A DNA stretch of 64,000 nt from Microbacterium imperiale (lineage in GTDB: Bacteria; Actinomycetota; Actinomycetes; Actinomycetales; Microbacteriaceae), in NCBI RefSeq assembly GCF_017876655.1, contig NZ_JAGIOK010000001.1, positions 2,356,001-2,420,000 of the forward strand, in the 5' to 3' direction. The notes beneath the pieces were generated by a model that saw nothing but the letters and a program-made list of their open reading frames with translations, was not told the DNA's origin and searched no databases. Below, piece after piece: positions 35,227 through 43,586 of this stretch; positions within the stretch are counted from its first letter, which is position 1, and every line of letters starts with the position of its first letter. The position numbers and the translations under genes were made by a program.

Positions 35227-38200
35227 TCGACAATGGGCCGAGTGCCAGCCGTCAGCGTGAGGTGATGGCCCTCGATCGTTGGCGGGCTGAGGACGGCCTC
35301 TCGTGCCGGCTACCTGACCCGGTCGCCCAACACGTGGGAGCGATTCTCCGCATCGACAAATTGTTGTCTCCCCTCGGCCCATGCCCGCAGCCGCTCCTTG
35401 ACCGGTGATTCCTCAACCTGGTCGAAGTGCGAAGAGTTCCATTGCCCGCGCTTGAGCGCCGCGCTCGCCGAGGTGATTATGGTGGGAACCGAGAACGCGG
35501 CGACAAGGTCGTCGAGGCGTGACCCGATCATTTCCACGAAGGCACACGCGAAAACGAGTGCCGCCGTCGCTTGTCCCGGCGAGAGCTCGAACTCTGGTTC
35601 ATCGGGCGCGTCGATCGAAAAAAGTAATTCCTGAGCGTCCACGACTCTCGCGCTTGCCAAAGGGGAAGCTGCGCTATCTCGCAGCCACTCGCCTATCTCG
35701 TTGGCGAGCGAACCGAACCACCTACGACCTGAGGTTGAGTGGGTACGCGCGATTCTCTCAGAACCGATTCGATCAAGAAGAATCACAGACGAAGCCATGC
35801 TGTAGTATCCGCCGTGGTAAGGAGACTCGCTCGCAGCCAAATCGACCAACCAAGGATCGAGTGGCCGCGCTCCCACCGCTAGACTCTTCGCCACGATCTC
35901 TGGCAGGTCGATGATGTTCAAGAAGTACGCGAATCTTAGCGAGTCAAACTCAAGCCATTCTTTGTCGCTCCACGAGTCGATAAACGCATCGCGGAATATC
36001 TTCTCCTCGTCTTCGCTCGTCTGCCTGTTCCGAAGACAGCTCTTGGCGACGAACAACTTCGCTCTGTACTTCGTTTTGTCCGAGGTAGGTGAAGCCCCCA
36101 CGTAATCGCGCATCTCAGACAGGAGAATCGACTCTCCCGTAACATCCTGCCGATAGACCAGCGCGAGCGAGTACTCGAGTTGATGCCAGACCGCAACCGA
36201 GCCGTTGCTGGCGAACATATCATCAACGAGCGCAGTGAGATGGATGAAGCCCAGCCGCAGCAGGGCGGGCGCTGGCGGGAGGTCTTGAAGGCACCGAGCG
36301 ACGAAAGACAGCGTGTTCGACTTATACTCGAGCGTGCGGTTGACCGCGGTTGCGGACCTGATCATCTTGGAAATCGCGCGCTCCGCGCCTTTCTCCACGG
36401 ATCTGTTTATGAGCTGGATAGCAAGCTGTCCGACCGTGTCCCACTCGCTGCGTGAGACTCGCTTCACGAGCTGCAGTGCAAGCTTCTCCGGCTCCGGGTA
36501 TTTGCGAGTAACTTGAGCGGCCGCATAGAACTCTAAGAAAGTTCGATGCGCGAATGTAAAAAGGGGCTCGTCTTCCGGGCTCAATCCGGTTTCTGTAAGG
36601 ACCCAGGCTCTACCCTTACAAAATCCGATGAAGGCTTTTGCTGCTTCGGCGGCCTTCTCTTCGGTCTCGTAAGCCTGGTTCGCAAAAAACGACCCGATCT
36701 CGGCGACGAGTTGCTCTTCGGTGACGCCCTCCCCGCCCTCATCGTTCGTGAACATCCAGAACGCGAGATGCTTCAGTGCGGCGTCAATATGGGAGTCGAA
36801 CGCAAAATCGTAGACGAGTCCGCGGCTGCGATCCCATGTCTCGAAAAGAAGCTCAGTGCACTTCTCGTATATCCCTACCCGGTTCCGCGGCAGATAGTTC
36901 TGTCCCCGATAGATAATGCACAGGAGGGCGAGAAGGAGAGGATTGCTGCGCAGATCCGATATCGACTGACTCTCCTCGAGGAACGCCTGCACGACGTCAG
37001 CGACAACGGTGCCAGGCGCGAGTTGCAGACCAGATGCGTTGAGACTAAACCACTTCGCGACGTATGCCGCCACGTCTTCATCGGTGTATGCGCTGAGTTC
37101 GAAGGCGCGAAAAACCGTTGGATCGAGTTGCGCCTCGATATACCCGACTCGGCGCGACGTAATCAGAACAGCGGCCGAAGGGTAGTTATTCGAGAACAGC
37201 TCCACCTTCTCGGCCATGACACCGCGCTTGGTCGGGTCCAGCAGTTCGTCGAGTCCATCCAAGAGGACCACCGCTTTACCGTGCCGGAGAATGCGCTCGA
37301 TGAGGCCGTCGGGCGGTGCGGAGGTTTCGTATCGGGACGCAACTGTGCGTTGAATATAGCCCGCAATTGATTCTTCGTGCATCACGGCAGCGAAGTCTCG
37401 GAGAATTACCACGAAAGGAAGTCGATCGGTCTCTTCGCTAGCGATCTTATGCGCGAGTGCGTTAGTTGCCGTCGACTTCCCACCCCCGGGGTCACCGAGG
37501 ATGACATGGCGATCCAAGTCCGGCGCAAGGTCGTAAACAGTGAGTGTTTCTGTCGCGCGCATGGAGGTGGCGATCCTCCCCGGAACGTATATCTCGTCCA
37601 GCGGAACCGGCGTCCGCTTGTTGTTGTCGGGGGGGATGATAATGCCGTGGCGTCGAACGCACTGGGCGCGGTAGCGCTCCTCCCATTCCCGATCAGACTC
37701 CGAGTCGCGCTCGTGGTTTCGGCTGAGTATGGCCACATCTGCTGCGATCGACTCAAGCGTGGCCTGTAGGAGAACTGTACGGGCCGTCTGCTCGGCTACG
37801 GCCGCAGAGTGCGGACTGGAGGTGACGTTTTGAAGCGCAAGCTGTGTCAGCTGGTAAAGGATGTCGAGCAGGATTTGCGCCGTTGACTCTGGAATCTCAA
37901 GCCCCTCCGCGCTCAGAGCGGCTTTGAGTAGCTTACCAAGTTCGTCGCGGCGTGACTCGTACTCGCTCAACAGCGCGCACGCTGCGACCTGCGAAAAAAC
38001 TGTGCGCGTTCTCCTCGCGACCAGCGCCGACCGCACAGTCACAGCATCAGCGTCGAGTTGGGGGATCCCTGCGAGGAGGGCTATCGATGGAGTGAACGCG
38101 CGGTCATCCCAGCGAAGGGCGTCGAGCACGTCGACTTTGCGCGAGGCTCTACGTGTGCGTTCCCTTGCCGAGCGGATCACTCGCTGAATCATGAGCGAAC

Positions 38201-38341
38201 ACGCATCCGTCACCAACCCGATGATCAGCTGGTTCATCATCGGATCCCCAGTTGCGTGTGCCGCGATCTCCGCTTCCATGCTTACCCCCAGTCACGCCCA
38301 ACATAGCGGGCCGTGGCGCATTGCGGTGTTGGCCTGATCTC
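35227..38341. mobile_element. Inserted segment carrying a lone NACHT NTPase gene
   Basis: The 3115 bases between the two repeat copies have a visibly lower GC content and different codon use from the flanks, and hold one gene plus short ends. There is no integrase, transposase or terminal inverted repeat. The sequence CTCGAC occurs at both junctions (35226-35231 and 38339-38344). Entry by recombination through the cupin gene end is the simplest reading. Confidence 0.7.
35310..38279 (-). CDS. NACHT-domain NTPase, probable antiphage (NLR-like) protein
   Basis: The 989-residue protein has an N-terminal region of about 225 residues, mostly helical and without a motif I recognise. A NACHT module follows: linker VPLDEIYVPGRI, Walker A GDPGGGKST (262-270), Walker B VVLLDGLDEL (337-346), sensor LITSRR (372-377), and winged-helix-like parts to about 600. 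The C-terminal 390 residues are helical and could be the ligand sensor. Bacterial NACHT proteins of this size defend against phages. The ATG at 38279 has a GGGGG site and a TATGTT -10 box about 20 bases upstream. Low GC and flanking repeats show recent acquisition. Confidence 0.88.
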   Translation of the reverse strand: MEAEIAAHATGDPMMNQLIIGLVTDACSLMIQRVIRSARERTRRASRKVDVLDALRWDDRAFTPSIALLAGIPQLDADAVTVRSALVARRTRTVFSQVAACALLSEYESRRDELGKLLKAALSAEGLEIPESTAQILLDILYQLTQLALQNVTSSPHSAAVAEQTARTVLLQATLESIAADVAILSRNHERDSESDREWEERYRAQCVRRHGIIIPPDNNKRTPVPLDEIYVPGRIATSMRATETLTVYDLAPDLDRHVILGDPGGGKSTATNALAHKIASEETDRLPFVVILRDFAAVMHEESIAGYIQRTVASRYETSAPPDGLIERILRHGKAVVLLDGLDELLDPTKRGVMAEKVELFSNNYPSAAVLITSRRVGYIEAQLDPTVFRAFELSAYTDEDVAAYVAKWFSLNASGLQLAPGTVVADVVQAFLEESQSISDLRSNPLLLALLCIIYRGQNYLPRNRVGIYEKCTELLFETWDRSRGLVYDFAFDSHIDAALKHLAFWMFTNDEGGEGVTEEQLVAEIGSFFANQAYETEEKAAEAAKAFIGFCKGRAWVLTETGLSPEDEPLFTFAHRTFLEFYAAAQVTRKYPEPEKLALQLVKRVSRSEWDTVGQLAIQLINRSVEKGAERAISKMIRSATAVNRTLEYKSNTLSFVARCLQDLPPAPALLRLGFIHLTALVDDMFASNGSVAVWHQLEYSLALVYRQDVTGESILLSEMRDYVGASPTSDKTKYRAKLFVAKSCLRNRQTSEDEEKIFRDAFIDSWSDKEWLEFDSLRFAYFLNIIDLPEIVAKSLAVGARPLDPWLVDLAASESPYHGGYYSMASSVILLDRIGSERIARTHSTSGRRWFGSLANEIGEWLRDSAASPLASARVVDAQELLFSIDAPDEPEFELSPGQATAALVFACAFVEMIGSRLDDLVAAFSVPTIITSASAALKRGQWNSSHFDQVEESPVKERLRAWAEGRQQFVDAENRSHVLGDRVR

Positions 38342-38753
38342 GACCTTCCCCGCCGACGTGCTCGCCGATCCCGCACGCTACGCCGAGGCCGCCCGCATCC
38401 CGCCCGACGCCGACGAGAACGAGCGCGCCGCCGCGGCCTCCCGCCGTCGAGACCTCGCCGTCGCGGGGTTCGCCGTGCTGCGCGAGCGGGTGGACGGCGG
38501 TGACGCGTCCGCCTTGACCGAGTTCCATGGGGCGGCGGCGCGCATCGCGTCCGCGCGTGCCTCCGGGTGGAGCGACATCGTCCGCGCCCGCCCGCTGCAT
38601 TCGGCGGAGCGTGCGCTCGAGGCCGCCCGAGCCGTCGCGGCCGGCGAGAGCGCCCACCTCGCGGACGCCGCCGTGCACGTCGCCGAGCCCGGCGCCGGCC
38701 CGCGGGCGTTCGGGATGTGCGGACGCCTGCGCACGTACGACGTGGCCGACTGA
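38342..38753 (+). pseudogene. Headless cupin gene remnant
   Basis: The frame encodes the last 136 residues of the cupin protein, without the cupin domain itself. A GTG at 38313 would add ten unrelated residues, but it has no ribosome site. It is best read as the original gene end cut off by the NACHT insertion. The sequence is still in frame with only silent differences, so the separation is recent. Confidence 0.85.
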
Positions 38754-38767
38754 GCAGCATCCGTTCC
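38342..38767 (+). repeat. Direct repeat, downstream copy (426 bp)
   Basis: Second copy of the cupin 3' end (see 34801-35226). It runs to 14 bases after the stop codon. Only this copy continues into a short inverted repeat (ATCCG at 38760-38764 and CGGAT at 38777-38781) that may be the original terminator. Confidence 0.97.
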
Positions 38768-38785
38768 GCGCGGGGCGGATCGGGG

Positions 38786-39448
38786 TCAGCGGCCGAGTCC
38801 GACCCGGTCGACCTTGCGGTGGTAGCGCATCCCGGCGAGTCCGCCGAGGATGGCGCCGACGAGGGTGACGACGGCCGCGCCCAGCGCGGTGAGGATCCCG
38901 GTGACAGTCGCGGTCTCGGGGGTGACGGGGATGCGCGGGAAGCCCTGCAGGTTGCTGAGGATGTCCCACTGGGATCCCGCGATCGCGGTGATGACGGCGA
39001 CGATGATCGCGATCGCGATCGCCCAGATCCACACCGCGATCCCCTGCTTGGCGCCGCTGAAGCGGGCCATCCGCCCCGCGACATAGCCGCCGGCGAAGTA
39101 GGCGACGAGGAGGACGAGTCCGATGACGACGGCGCTGACGATCGTGACTGTCGTGCTGTTGTCGGCGGCCGCGTCGGCGGCCTCGTCGGCTGTCGCGCCG
39201 CCGCTGAACCCGATGGCCGCGCCGATGGCGGCGACGAGGGCGGTGAGGAGGATGGTGCAGCCCATCGCGGTCAGCCATCCGAAGAACGCGGATCCGAACT
39301 TGAATCCCCCGAACTCCGCCTTCTCGCGTTCGTGGACCTCGTGACGCACCGAGGCAGCCGTCGTGGCGGAAGCGGTCGCGCCGGCGGCGTCGGGGTGGGA
39401 AGCCGGCGTCCGCGGGTCGCGATACTCAGGAGTGCTGTCGCTGCTCAT
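38786..39448 (-). CDS. Membrane protein with four or five transmembrane segments (YrzE-like)
   Basis: The 220-residue protein has a hydrophilic N-terminus of about 50 residues, then hydrophobic segments at about 55-80, 100-130, 140-160 and 180-205, with the glycine-rich YFAGGYVAGRMARFSG loop typical of YrzE/TIGR04086-like membrane proteins. The function is unknown. The ATG at 39448 is chosen because a much longer open frame upstream is antisense to the ABC transporter. Confidence 0.75.
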   Translation of the reverse strand: MSSDSTPEYRDPRTPASHPDAAGATASATTAASVRHEVHEREKAEFGGFKFGSAFFGWLTAMGCTILLTALVAAIGAAIGFSGGATADEAADAAADNSTTVTIVSAVVIGLVLLVAYFAGGYVAGRMARFSGAKQGIAVWIWAIAIAIIVAVITAIAGSQWDILSNLQGFPRIPVTPETATVTGILTALGAAVVTLVGAILGGLAGMRYHRKVDRVGLGR

Positions 39449-39489
39449 GGCGCCACGGTAGGCCGCTGACGTCCGTGCACCGGAGGCCG

Positions 39490-39534
39490 TTGTCGCGTCG
39501 GGGGAATGGGCGTATGGTCTTCGAATTTCGAAAG
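39490..39534 (+). promoter_or_regulatory. Promoter with adjacent palindrome before the ABC exporter
   Basis: TTGTCG (39490-39495), 17 bases and TATGGT (39513-39518) form a good promoter. It is followed at once by the perfect palindrome TTCGAATTTCGAA (39520-39532) at the expected start point, a likely operator for an unidentified regulator. Confidence 0.6.
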
Positions 39535-39616
39535 CGAGCCGGATGCGGTTCGAGCGGCGATGGGGCGGGACGTGGCGCATTCCGCGCGGACTGTGGTGCC
39601 CGACACCGCGCGCGGC

Positions 39617-39649
39617 TAGCATGGCGGAGTGGCCAGGAAACCGCTTTCC
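39617..39649 (+). promoter_or_regulatory. Second -10 box and regulon operator S3 at the ABC exporter start
   Basis: TAGCAT (39617-39622) lies six bases before the GTG start. The palindrome GGAAACCGCTTTCC (39636-39649) overlaps codons 3-7 of the gene, at about +8 to +21 of a leaderless transcript. Confidence 0.65.
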
Positions 39650-41407
39650 CACCCGCTGGACCTGATCGACGGCGCTCATCCCGCGCGATCCGTCCTGCGG
39701 CTCCTCGCCCGGCGCCCGGGCCGGATGGCGCTCGCCGTGCTCGCCTTCACCTTCAAGGAGATCCCGCTGTGGTTCCTGCCGGTGATCACCGCGGCGATCA
39801 TCGACATCGTGGCCGAGGGCGGCGAGGTCAACGCCGTCATCGGCTGGTTCGTCCTGGCCGCGGTGCTCCTGCTGCAGAACTACCCGAACCACATCCTCTA
39901 CACGCGCAGCTTCATGACGGTGGTGCGCGACACCGGGGCCGACCTGCGCAACGCGCTCGCCGCCCGACTGCAGAGCCTGTCGATCGGCTACCACTCGCGC
40001 GTGAGCTCGTCGATCGTCCAGACGAAAGTCGTCCGCGACGTCGAGAACGTCGAGCTCATGCTCCAGCAGGTCACCCACCCGCTGTTGTCGGCGACGATGG
40101 TGATGATCGGCGCTCTGTCGATGACCGCTGTCGCGGTGCCCCAGTTCCTGCCGGTCTACGCGCTCGCGGTGCCCATCGCGATCGGCATCCGCTACGGCAT
40201 GCGGAATCGGTCGCGCCAGCGCAACGAGGTGTTCCGCCGTGAGGTCGAGGTGTTCTCCGCCCGCGTGGGCGAGATGGCCTCGCTCATCCCGGTGACGCGC
40301 GCGCACGGCCTCGAAGAGACCGCCGTCACGCGGGTGAGCACGGGTGCCGAGGGCGTACGGCGCGCAGGACTGCACCTCGACATGCTGAACGGCCACGTCG
40401 CCTCGATCTCGTGGGTCGCTATGCAGCTGCTCGGGGTCGGGTGCCTCGTGCTGGCGGCGGTGTTCTCGCTCACCGGCATCCTGCCGATCTCGCCGGGCGA
40501 GGTCGTGCTGCTGTCGACGTACTTCACGCTGCTGACGCAGGGCCTCACCCAGCTGCTGATGCTCATCCCGGTGGGAGCGCGCGGCCTCGAATCGGTCCGC
40601 TCCATCGCCGAGGTCATGCAGGAGCCCGACCTCGAGCAGAACGAGGGCAAGCGGCGGGTGGATGCCGTCACCGGGGACATCCGCCTCGAGCGGGCGAGTC
40701 ACCGCTACGCGGGGGCCGACGAGGACGCCCTGCACGAGATCGATCTGCACGTCCCGGCGGGACGAACGTTCGCCTTCGTCGGCTCGTCGGGCTCGGGCAA
40801 GTCGACGCTGCTGAACCTCGTGCTCGGGTTCGTCCGTCCCACCGCGGGCCGCCTCACGATCGACGGCGCGGACGTGCAGGAGGTCGACCTGCGCTCGGTG
40901 CGTCGGGCGGTGTCGGTCGTGCCGCAGGAGTCGGTGCTGTTCGAGGGCACGATCCGCGAGAACATCGCGTACGGCCTGCCCGACGTGTCGGACGCCCGCA
41001 TCGAGCAGGCGCTGCGAGACGCCAACGCGTGGGACTTCGTGCGCGAGCAGCCCCACGGCTGGGACACGGTCGTGGGCGAGCGCGGCGCGCGCCTGTCCGG
41101 TGGGCAGCGGCAGCGCCTCGCGATCGCGCGGGCTCTCGTGCGCGACCCGCGCATCCTGCTGCTCGACGAGGCGACGTCGGCGCTCGACCCCGAGTCCGAG
41201 AAGCTCGTCAAAGAGGCGCTCGGTCGGCTCATGCGCGGGAGGACGACCCTCGTCGTCGCCCACCGCCTCTCGACGATCCGGCAGGCCGACCGCATCGTCG
41301 TGCTCGAACGCGGACGCATCGTCGAGCAGGGGACGCACGACGACCTGCTCGCCGCGGGTGGGCGATACGCGCACCTGCACGCGACGCAGTCCGGGCTCCC
41401 ACGGTGA
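39629..41407 (+). CDS. ABC transporter, fused permease/ATPase (exporter type)
   Basis: The 592-residue protein has a six-helix type I exporter domain (about residues 20-330) and one ATPase domain: Walker A GSSGSGKST (385-393), signature LSGGQ (489-493), Walker B ILLLDEATS (Asp513, Glu514) and the switch His in VVAHRLSTI. It would act as a homodimer or with an unlinked half-transporter. The substrate is unknown; its operator ties it to the sugar regulon. The GTG at 39629 has no ribosome site. Confidence 0.9.
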   Translation: MARKPLSHPLDLIDGAHPARSVLRLLARRPGRMALAVLAFTFKEIPLWFLPVITAAIIDIVAEGGEVNAVIGWFVLAAVLLLQNYPNHILYTRSFMTVVRDTGADLRNALAARLQSLSIGYHSRVSSSIVQTKVVRDVENVELMLQQVTHPLLSATMVMIGALSMTAVAVPQFLPVYALAVPIAIGIRYGMRNRSRQRNEVFRREVEVFSARVGEMASLIPVTRAHGLEETAVTRVSTGAEGVRRAGLHLDMLNGHVASISWVAMQLLGVGCLVLAAVFSLTGILPISPGEVVLLSTYFTLLTQGLTQLLMLIPVGARGLESVRSIAEVMQEPDLEQNEGKRRVDAVTGDIRLERASHRYAGADEDALHEIDLHVPAGRTFAFVGSSGSGKSTLLNLVLGFVRPTAGRLTIDGADVQEVDLRSVRRAVSVVPQESVLFEGTIRENIAYGLPDVSDARIEQALRDANAWDFVREQPHGWDTVVGERGARLSGGQRQRLAIARALVRDPRILLLDEATSALDPESEKLVKEALGRLMRGRTTLVVAHRLSTIRQADRIVVLERGRIVEQGTHDDLLAAGGRYAHLHATQSGLPR

Positions 41408-41409
41408 TC

Positions 41410-41441
41410 GGATAGCGCTTTCCGACTTCGGGTCATAGGCT
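41410..41441 (+). promoter_or_regulatory. Regulon operator S4 and -10 box
   Basis: The palindrome GGATAGCGCTTTCC (41410-41423) starts two bases after the ABC gene stop. TAGGCT (41436-41441) is a likely -10 box, which puts the operator over the -35 region. Confidence 0.72.
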
Positions 41442-41472
41442 GGGGGGCGACCGATCCGAAGGGGGATCCGCC

Positions 41473-42564
41473 ATGCCCGCATCGCTGCGCTGCGCGCTCG
41501 TCGGCACCGGCGCGGTGGCGAACCTGCACGCCCGCGCCGTGGCCGCGCATCCGCGTGCCGAACTCGTCGCCGTCACCGATCTCGAGCCCACCGCCGCGCA
41601 GGCCTTCGCCGAGCGTCACGGCGCACCCGCCGTCCACGACGACCTCGAGGAACTGCTGCGCGCGCAGACGCCCGATGTCGTGCTCATCTGCACGCCGCCC
41701 GCCGTCCACCGCGAGCAGGCGATCGCGGCCCTCGCCGCCGGCGCTCACGTCGTCGTCGAGAAGCCCCCGGCGCCCTCGCTCGACGAGCTCGACGACATGC
41801 GCACCGCGGCTGCGGCGGCCGGGCGGCACCTCGCCGTGGTCTTCCAGCAGCGCACCGGGACCGCCGCCGCGCACGTGCGGTCGCTGCTGTCGTCGGGAGC
41901 GCTCGGCCGCCCGCTGCTCGCCACCTGCCAGACGCTCTGGTACCGGGATGCCGCGTACTTCGCGGTGCCCTGGCGCGGCCGGTGGGAGACCGAGGGCGGT
42001 GGCACGACCCTGGGTCACGGCATCCACCAGCTCGACCTGCTGGCCTACCTGCTGGGGGAGTGGCGGACGGTGCAGGCGCGCCTGTGGCGACTCGATCGCG
42101 AGACCGAGACCGAGGATGCCTCGACCGCGACGGTGCTGTTCACCTCGGGCGTCGTCGCGCAGGTCACCACGAGCGCCGTGTCGCCGCGCGAGACGAGCTC
42201 GATCCGCATCGACACGCAGAAGGCGACGGTGACCGTCGACCACCTCTACGGGCACGGCCACGAGAACTGGCGCATCACCCCGGCCCCCGGCTTCGAGGAC
42301 GAGGCGCCGGCCTGGGCGCTGCCCGAGCGGGAGGAGCGCAGCGACCACGCTCCGCTGCTGCGCGACGTCTTCGACGCGATCCTCGACGGCCGTCCCCTGC
42401 CCGACACGGCGTCGGACCCCGAGCGTTCGCTCGAGCTCGTCGCGGCCGTCTACGCCTCGGCAGCCGCGGACGGCGCGGTCGTGACGCCGGCCGACCTCGC
42501 GTCCCACCCGACGCATCGCCGGGGCTTCGCGAGCCCCGTCACCGATCTGCGAGTCGGACGATGA
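41473..42564 (+). CDS. Gfo/Idh/MocA family oxidoreductase
   Basis: The 363-residue protein has the Rossmann start CALVGTGAVANLHARAV, the catalytic-Lys motif EKPPAPS and the GHGIHQLDLLAYLLGEW substrate segment. It is closely similar to the protein at 32437 (shared LWYR.A.YF..PWRGRWE.EGGG pattern), so both probably handle related sugars. A GGGGGAT site precedes the ATG. It overlaps the next gene by ATGA. Confidence 0.9.
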   Translation: MPASLRCALVGTGAVANLHARAVAAHPRAELVAVTDLEPTAAQAFAERHGAPAVHDDLEELLRAQTPDVVLICTPPAVHREQAIAALAAGAHVVVEKPPAPSLDELDDMRTAAAAAGRHLAVVFQQRTGTAAAHVRSLLSSGALGRPLLATCQTLWYRDAAYFAVPWRGRWETEGGGTTLGHGIHQLDLLAYLLGEWRTVQARLWRLDRETETEDASTATVLFTSGVVAQVTTSAVSPRETSSIRIDTQKATVTVDHLYGHGHENWRITPAPGFEDEAPAWALPEREERSDHAPLLRDVFDAILDGRPLPDTASDPERSLELVAAVYASAAADGAVVTPADLASHPTHRRGFASPVTDLRVGR

Positions 42565-43535
42565 CCGTCGCGCCGGCGGGGACCCATCCGCGCGAGCTGT
42601 ACCGCGACCCGGTCTACGACGGCGCGACCGACCCGGTCGTCGTGATCGACGCCGCCGGCGGCTGGTGGATGTTCTATACGCAGCGTCGCGCGACGCATCC
42701 CGCTCCCGGTCCGGGCGTGGCGTGGGTGCACGGTTCGCGGATCGGTGTGGCGCGATCGCGCGACGGGCGACGGTGGAGCTACGCCGGCACCCTCGAGCCG
42801 AGCGCCGCCGGTCTCCGGCTCGACCCGCACGGCCCGCCGCGAGAGGTCGACCGCACCCACTGGGCGCCGGAGGTCGTCTTCGACGGAGCGGGGTGGCGCA
42901 TGTACCTGACCGAGATCGCGGGAATCCCCGATCGGTGGCCCGGTCACGCCCGGGCGATCGTCGAATACGCGTCGGACGACCTCGCGTCGTGGCGCCGGGT
43001 CGGCCGGGTGGACCTGCCGACCGACCGCGCCATCGATGCGGCGGTGGCGCGCACTCCGGACGGGCGATGGCGCCTCTGGTACAAGGACGAGGCGGCCGAT
43101 TCGGTGACGATGAGCGCCGTCTCGGACGACTTGCGCGCCTGGCGGCACGAGGGTGTGGCGATCGGGGGCCGTCCGCACGAGGGGCCGGCGGTGTTCGAGC
43201 TCGGCGGTCGCTGGTGGATGATCGTCGACGAGTGGCGCGGGATGGGCGTGCACGTCTCGGACGACGCGGTCACCTGGCGCCGGCAGGGCGGCCCCGACGA
43301 GGTCGTGCTCGGCGCGGGGTCCGTGCCCGGGCGAGGTCTCGGTCATCACGGCGCTCCCGTCCGCGCGGGCGGAGAGCTCTGGTACTACTTCTTCGCGCAG
43401 CCCGCGGCGACGCCGGAGGACGGCGCCGACGGCGCCGGGGCGGCCGAGCTCGACGCGCGCCGCTGCGCGGTCTATCGGGTGCGTCTGCGTGTCGACGGCG
43501 ACCGCCTGGTGTGCGAGGCTGAAGCGGCGGTCTGA
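42561..43535 (+). CDS. GH43/GH117-like five-bladed beta-propeller protein
   Basis: The 324-residue protein has repeated blades with Trp-rich strands (GGWWMFYTQRR, WAPEVVFDGAGWRMYLTE, GRWRLWYKDE, GRWWMIVDEW). An early Asp in GATDPVVVID and Glu in HEGPAVFELGGRW are at positions used for catalysis in GH43-like enzymes. No signal peptide, so it would act on imported oligosaccharides. It is coupled to the oxidoreductase upstream; the pairing suggests hydrolysis and oxidation of the same glycoside. Exact family uncertain. Confidence 0.78.
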   Translation: MTVAPAGTHPRELYRDPVYDGATDPVVVIDAAGGWWMFYTQRRATHPAPGPGVAWVHGSRIGVARSRDGRRWSYAGTLEPSAAGLRLDPHGPPREVDRTHWAPEVVFDGAGWRMYLTEIAGIPDRWPGHARAIVEYASDDLASWRRVGRVDLPTDRAIDAAVARTPDGRWRLWYKDEAADSVTMSAVSDDLRAWRHEGVAIGGRPHEGPAVFELGGRWWMIVDEWRGMGVHVSDDAVTWRRQGGPDEVVLGAGSVPGRGLGHHGAPVRAGGELWYYFFAQPAATPEDGADGAGAAELDARRCAVYRVRLRVDGDRLVCEAEAAV

Positions 43536-43586
43536 GACCGGTAACAGCCCCGCGATCACGGGATGGAATCGGATGCCGCGGCATCC

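Noticed and set aside
36546..37370. 274-codon frame opposite the NACHT gene, considered as an antitoxin or second insert gene
   Set aside because: The NACHT motifs on the other strand cover the whole stretch; the frame has no domain and no promoter or ribosome site.
38313..38753. 146-codon frame starting at GTG 38313 as a new gene after the NACHT insertion
   Set aside because: No ribosome site; the first ten codons are insert DNA and the rest is the cupin remnant. Kept as a pseudogene.
34801..38767. Assembly error as the cause of the direct repeat
   Set aside because: The copies differ at three positions and have different flanks on both sides, which a simple assembly duplication would not produce. 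Long reads would settle it.
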